Assembly (NCBI RefSeq): GCF_000336875.1
Contig: NZ_AOJK01000036.1
Coordinates: 129,587-193,586, forward strand
DNA: 64,000 nt
From: Halorubrum californiense DSM 19288
GTDB taxonomy: Archaea; Halobacteriota; Halobacteria; Halobacteriales; Haloferacaceae
Direction of reading: 5' to 3'
The translations under genes and the position numbers were made by a program. Every line of letters starts with the position of its first letter. Position 1 is the first letter of the stretch. A model generated the notes under the pieces. That model saw only the letters and a program-made list of their open reading frames with translations. It was not told the DNA's origin and searched no databases. Shown here in pieces: positions 61,486 to 64,000 of the stretch.

Positions 61486-61947
61486 ATGTACGAACGCATC
61501 CTCGTCCCCACGGACGGCAGCGACGTCGCGGAGGCCGCCGTCGACCACGCGCTCGACCTCGCGGAGAAGTACGACGCCGAGGTCCACGCGCTGTACGTGG
61601 TCGACATCGACTCCGTGAACTTCAGCCTGGGCACCGAACAGGTCGACCGGCTCAAGCAGGGCCGGTTCGACGAGATGGGCGAACTGAAAGAGCAGGCCGA
61701 CGAGGCGACCGGCGTGGTCGCCGACCGCGGCGCCGAACGCGGCGTCGACGTCGTCGAACACGTCTCGGGCGGTCGGCCGCACAAGGTGATCGCCGACTAC
61801 GCCGAGGACAACGACGTGAGCCTCATCGTCATGGGGAGCCACGGCCGCGCGGGCGTCCGCCGCGCGCTGCTCGGGAGCGTCACGGAGCGCACCCTGCGCT
61901 CGACGCACGTCCCCGTCCTCGTCGTCGACTACCTCGACGAGGACTGA
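61486..61947 (+). CDS. Universal stress protein, UspA family
   Basis: A 153-residue single-domain Usp. It starts MYERILVPTDGSDVAEAAVDHAL and has the ATP-binding motif MGSHGRAGVRRALLGSVTERTLR (Gly-rich loop G-x2-G-x9-GS). The gene begins 3 nt after the symporter stop and so belongs to the same operon; pairing of Usp proteins with transporters is common in haloarchaea and suggests allosteric or stress-linked control of uptake. Precise role unknown. Confidence 0.9.
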   Translation: MYERILVPTDGSDVAEAAVDHALDLAEKYDAEVHALYVVDIDSVNFSLGTEQVDRLKQGRFDEMGELKEQADEATGVVADRGAERGVDVVEHVSGGRPHKVIADYAEDNDVSLIVMGSHGRAGVRRALLGSVTERTLRSTHVPVLVVDYLDED

Positions 61948-62052
61948 CCCCCGAGGGTCGGCTCACTCGCCGACGGACGCATCGCCTCGCCGCGCGGCCG
62001 ACGCCGCCCGGCTTCGCAACACCGACGTACCCCTCTCGTACACAGTCATATC

Positions 62053-62328
62053 ATGCCCGACTCGGACGCCGCGAAGACGCCGGACGACCAGCAGACCGAC
62101 CCGAGCGTCGCCGACCGCGCCCGGCACGTGCTCAGCGAGAACGGCACCGGAATGTTACAGGACCTGCTGTTCGCGCTCGTGTGGGTGGGGCTCGCGTCGG
62201 CGCTGTACGACTTCGCCTTCCCGACGGCCCCCCAGTGGGTGCTGTACATGTTCATGCTCGCGGGAATCCCGGCGTACTTCGGCTTCTTCATCTCGCTGGA
62301 GATGGCGAAGGAGCGCAGCGCGCGCTGA
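62053..62328 (+). CDS. Small membrane protein with two helices
   Basis: A 91-residue protein. A hydrophilic N-terminus of about 35 residues precedes two hydrophobic segments (LLFALVWVGLASALYDFAF; WVLYMFMLAGIPAYFGFFISL). No family recognised. The start at 62053 follows a modest AT-richer stretch near 62040-62052. It converges with the epimerase-like gene. Confidence 0.65.
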   Translation: MPDSDAAKTPDDQQTDPSVADRARHVLSENGTGMLQDLLFALVWVGLASALYDFAFPTAPQWVLYMFMLAGIPAYFGFFISLEMAKERSAR

Positions 62329-62355
62329 CGCGGCGGCCGCTTCTCTCCTCGCCGT

Positions 62356-63012
62356 TCACCCGGCGAGTTCGCGGATGTCGCCGACGTCGAGCAGCCGCTC
62401 GCCCGGGTCGAGCGCGGCGCGGTACGTCGCCCGCGCGACGGTATCGACGGAGAGCGGTCGGGACTCGCCGAGCCGCGAGGCGAGCGGCGGCGCGCTCGCG
62501 ACGAACCGGAGGATACGGTCGACGACGCCGGGGACGTGCGGCTGCCCCTCGCCATAGACGGGGCCGGGACGGAGGGTGACCACGTCGAGGTCGAGGTCGG
62601 CGATGGACGCCTCGGCGCGCCGCTTGGCCGTCAGGAAGGCGTTACGAATCCGCGGCGGCTTCGCCGCCGCGGAGAGGAAGACGAACGCGTCGACGCCCGC
62701 GCGTTCCGCCTCCAGCGCCGTGAGAAGGGCGGCGTCGCCGTTGACGCGCTCGAAGGTGACTCCCTCCGTCGGCGCTTCGGTGAGCGTCCCGACCGAGTGG
62801 ACCACGGCGTCGACGCCGTCGAGGCGGTCGCGCCACGCGTTCGGGCGGAAGAGGTCGGCGCTCGTCCACGAGACGGCGTCCGCCCACGCCTCGTCGATGT
62901 CGGGCCGGCCGCTCCGCGAGACGCTGCGGACCTCGTGGTCGTCGCGGACCGCGAACCGGCAGACGTCGCGTCCGATGAAGCCGCTGCCGCCGACGACGAG
63001 GAGGGTAGCCAT
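62356..63012 (-). CDS. NAD(P)-binding epimerase-like protein (NDUFA9-type)
   Basis: A 218-residue atypical short-chain dehydrogenase. The Rossmann loop is LLVVGGSGFIGRDVCRFAV at the N-terminus, the dinucleotide strand ends with SVSRSGRP, and VVHSVGTLTEAP replaces the usual active-site region. The classical YxxxK is not apparent (FLTAKRRAE holds a Lys), which fits non-catalytic NDUFA9-like proteins. ATG 63012 gives the standard start; the longer upstream frame is Arg/Pro-rich and rejected. Adjacent to the copper ATPase gene on the same strand (65 nt apart). Confidence 0.8.
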   Translation of the reverse strand: MATLLVVGGSGFIGRDVCRFAVRDDHEVRSVSRSGRPDIDEAWADAVSWTSADLFRPNAWRDRLDGVDAVVHSVGTLTEAPTEGVTFERVNGDAALLTALEAERAGVDAFVFLSAAAKPPRIRNAFLTAKRRAEASIADLDLDVVTLRPGPVYGEGQPHVPGVVDRILRFVASAPPLASRLGESRPLSVDTVARATYRAALDPGERLLDVGDIRELAG

Positions 63013-63077
63013 ACGGTCGCGTACGCGCCGCCCCGTCTTGGGGTTTCGGGACGGGCGCGGCGGGGGCCGGCGGGTCG

Positions 63078-64000
63078 TTAGCGCCGGAGGAACCCGAAGA
63101 GCGCGTAGTCCTCGTCGGGGTCGTACCGGCGGAACAGGAGGCTGTTCGTCAGCACCGACACCGAGGAGAACGCCATCGCCCCGGCCGCGAGGACGGGCTG
63201 GAGCAGCCCGAGCGACGCGAGCGGGATCATCGCCGTGTTGTAGCCGAGCGCCCACACGAGGTTCTGTTTGATCTTCCGGAGCGTCGCGTCGGAGACGCGG
63301 ATCGCCTTCACGACGTCGAGCGGGTCGTCGCGCATCAGCGTCACGTCCGCGGCCTCGATGGCCACGTCGGTCCCGCTCCCGATGGCGGTGCCGACGTACG
63401 CGACCGCGAGCGCCGGCGCGTCGTTGACGCCGTCACCGACCATCATCGCCCTCCGGCCGTCGGACTGGATCGCCTCGACCGCGTCGGACTTGTCCTCGGG
63501 GAGGACGCCGGCGCGGACGTTCTCGGGGTCGATCCCGACCTCCTCGGCGACCGCGCGCGCGGTGCGCTCGTTGTCGCCGGTGATCATCATCACGTCGATA
63601 GCGCGGTCGCGGAGCTGACTCACCGCGTCCGTCGCGCTCGGTTTCACCGTGTCCGCGTCGGCGACGACGCCGAGGAGCTCCCCCTCGTCCGCGCCGGCGG
63701 GCACGCGGGCGACGAGCATCGCCGTCTTCCCCTCGCTCTCCAGGCGTTCCATCGTCTCCGCGGCGGTCGAGGGATCGATCCCGTTGTCACGCAGCAGCTT
63801 CCGGTTGCCGACCAGTATTCGGCTTCCTTCCACGGTCGCTTTCACCCCGTGTCCGGGAACGTTCTCGAAGTCCTCGGGATCGCCGAGGGCGAGGCCGCGC
63901 GCCTCCGCACCGTCGACGATGGCGCGGGCGAGGGGGTGTTCGCTGCCCCGCTCCGCGCTCGCCGCGAGCCGGAGGACCTCGTCTTCGTCGGCCCGCGCGT
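63078..64000 (-). CDS. Copper-translocating P1B-type ATPase, C-terminal part (partial)
   Basis: The frame is open to the window edge, so the N-terminal half of the gene lies beyond 64000. Visible are the nucleotide-domain HP motif SEHPLARAIV, PGHGVKATVEG, the phosphorylation-domain ends MMITGDNERTA and MVGDGVNDAPALA, and the last two membrane helices with WALGYNTAMIPLA and AFSSVSVLTNSLLFRR. The YN and MxxSS-like residues (here FSS) point to Cu+ export as in CopA, one of the reasons for preferring copper over zinc. The DKTG phosphorylation site is not in the window. Confidence 0.9.
   Translation of the reverse strand, partial: ARADEDEVLRLAASAERGSEHPLARAIVDGAEARGLALGDPEDFENVPGHGVKATVEGSRILVGNRKLLRDNGIDPSTAAETMERLESEGKTAMLVARVPAGADEGELLGVVADADTVKPSATDAVSQLRDRAIDVMMITGDNERTARAVAEEVGIDPENVRAGVLPEDKSDAVEAIQSDGRRAMMVGDGVNDAPALAVAYVGTAIGSGTDVAIEAADVTLMRDDPLDVVKAIRVSDATLRKIKQNLVWALGYNTAMIPLASLGLLQPVLAAGAMAFSSVSVLTNSLLFRRYDPDEDYALFGFLRR

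Overview
The window is a piece of a GC-rich haloarchaeal chromosome. The proteins are strongly acidic, transcripts often look leaderless (TATA-like boxes about 27-32 nt before the start codon), neighbouring genes overlap by 4 or 8 nt, and the gene set is typically haloarchaeal: trpCBA next to the alternative dehydroquinate route, TrmB and Bat-type regulators, Nnr-MoaC and DUF2070. The gene content reminds me of Halorubrum, but the genus is inference. I saw no rRNA, tRNA, CRISPR array or replication origin.

Layout. 1-5037: a nucleoside/BMP-type ABC importer (tail of the binding protein, ATPase, two permeases) and its likely TrmB regulator. 5219-6793: a small tyrosine-recombinase cassette with an MetJ/Arc-like partner and several short inverted or direct repeats at its edges. 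7156-10904: a HisG-like orphan, a long acidic coiled-coil protein and an MBL-fold hydrolase. 11124-14095: an APC amino-acid transporter between two TrkA-type regulators. 14123-17106: the proline operon proC-proB-proA. 17195-23716: a cell-envelope group (two glycosyltransferases, a sulfatase-like protein, an LPG-synthase-type membrane protein, DUF2070). 23974-27194: Nnr, MoaC and GcvT. 27338-31732: signal peptidase, NYN protein, a small protein and IlvD, with two inverted copies of a GC-rich palindromic element in the two convergent gaps.

31833-34963: a VOC protein, a SHOCT protein, purQ-purS and, divergently, purU with an elaborate leader. 35057-39566: a small membrane protein, an Lhr helicase, a cytidylate-kinase-like protein that lacks the Walker A lysine, and an alkyltransferase-like protein whose acceptor cysteine is Asp. 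39701-46378: trpCBA followed by both enzymes of the non-canonical entry to the shikimate pathway, interrupted by an antisense HTTM gene. 46477-52940: a membrane protein, a histidine kinase, M32 carboxypeptidase, threonine aldolase, DUF2209 (possibly frameshifted) and HflX.

53040-61947 looks like an acetate module: two AMP-forming acyl-CoA synthetases flank a regulator built from a degenerate tyrosine-recombinase domain plus GAF and Bat-type HTH domains, followed by a two-subunit sodium:solute symporter and a universal stress protein. 62053-64000 holds a small membrane protein, an NAD-binding epimerase-like protein and the C-terminal part of a copper P-type ATPase.

The most interesting observations are the recombinase-derived regulator in the acetate module, the 65-bp repeat shared by opposite ends of the two symporter subunits, the purU leader (leader peptide, full-length Shine-Dalgarno, competing hairpins), the 31-codon micro-ORF coupling purS to purQ, and the inactivated-looking enzymes (Cmk-like, MGMT-like).
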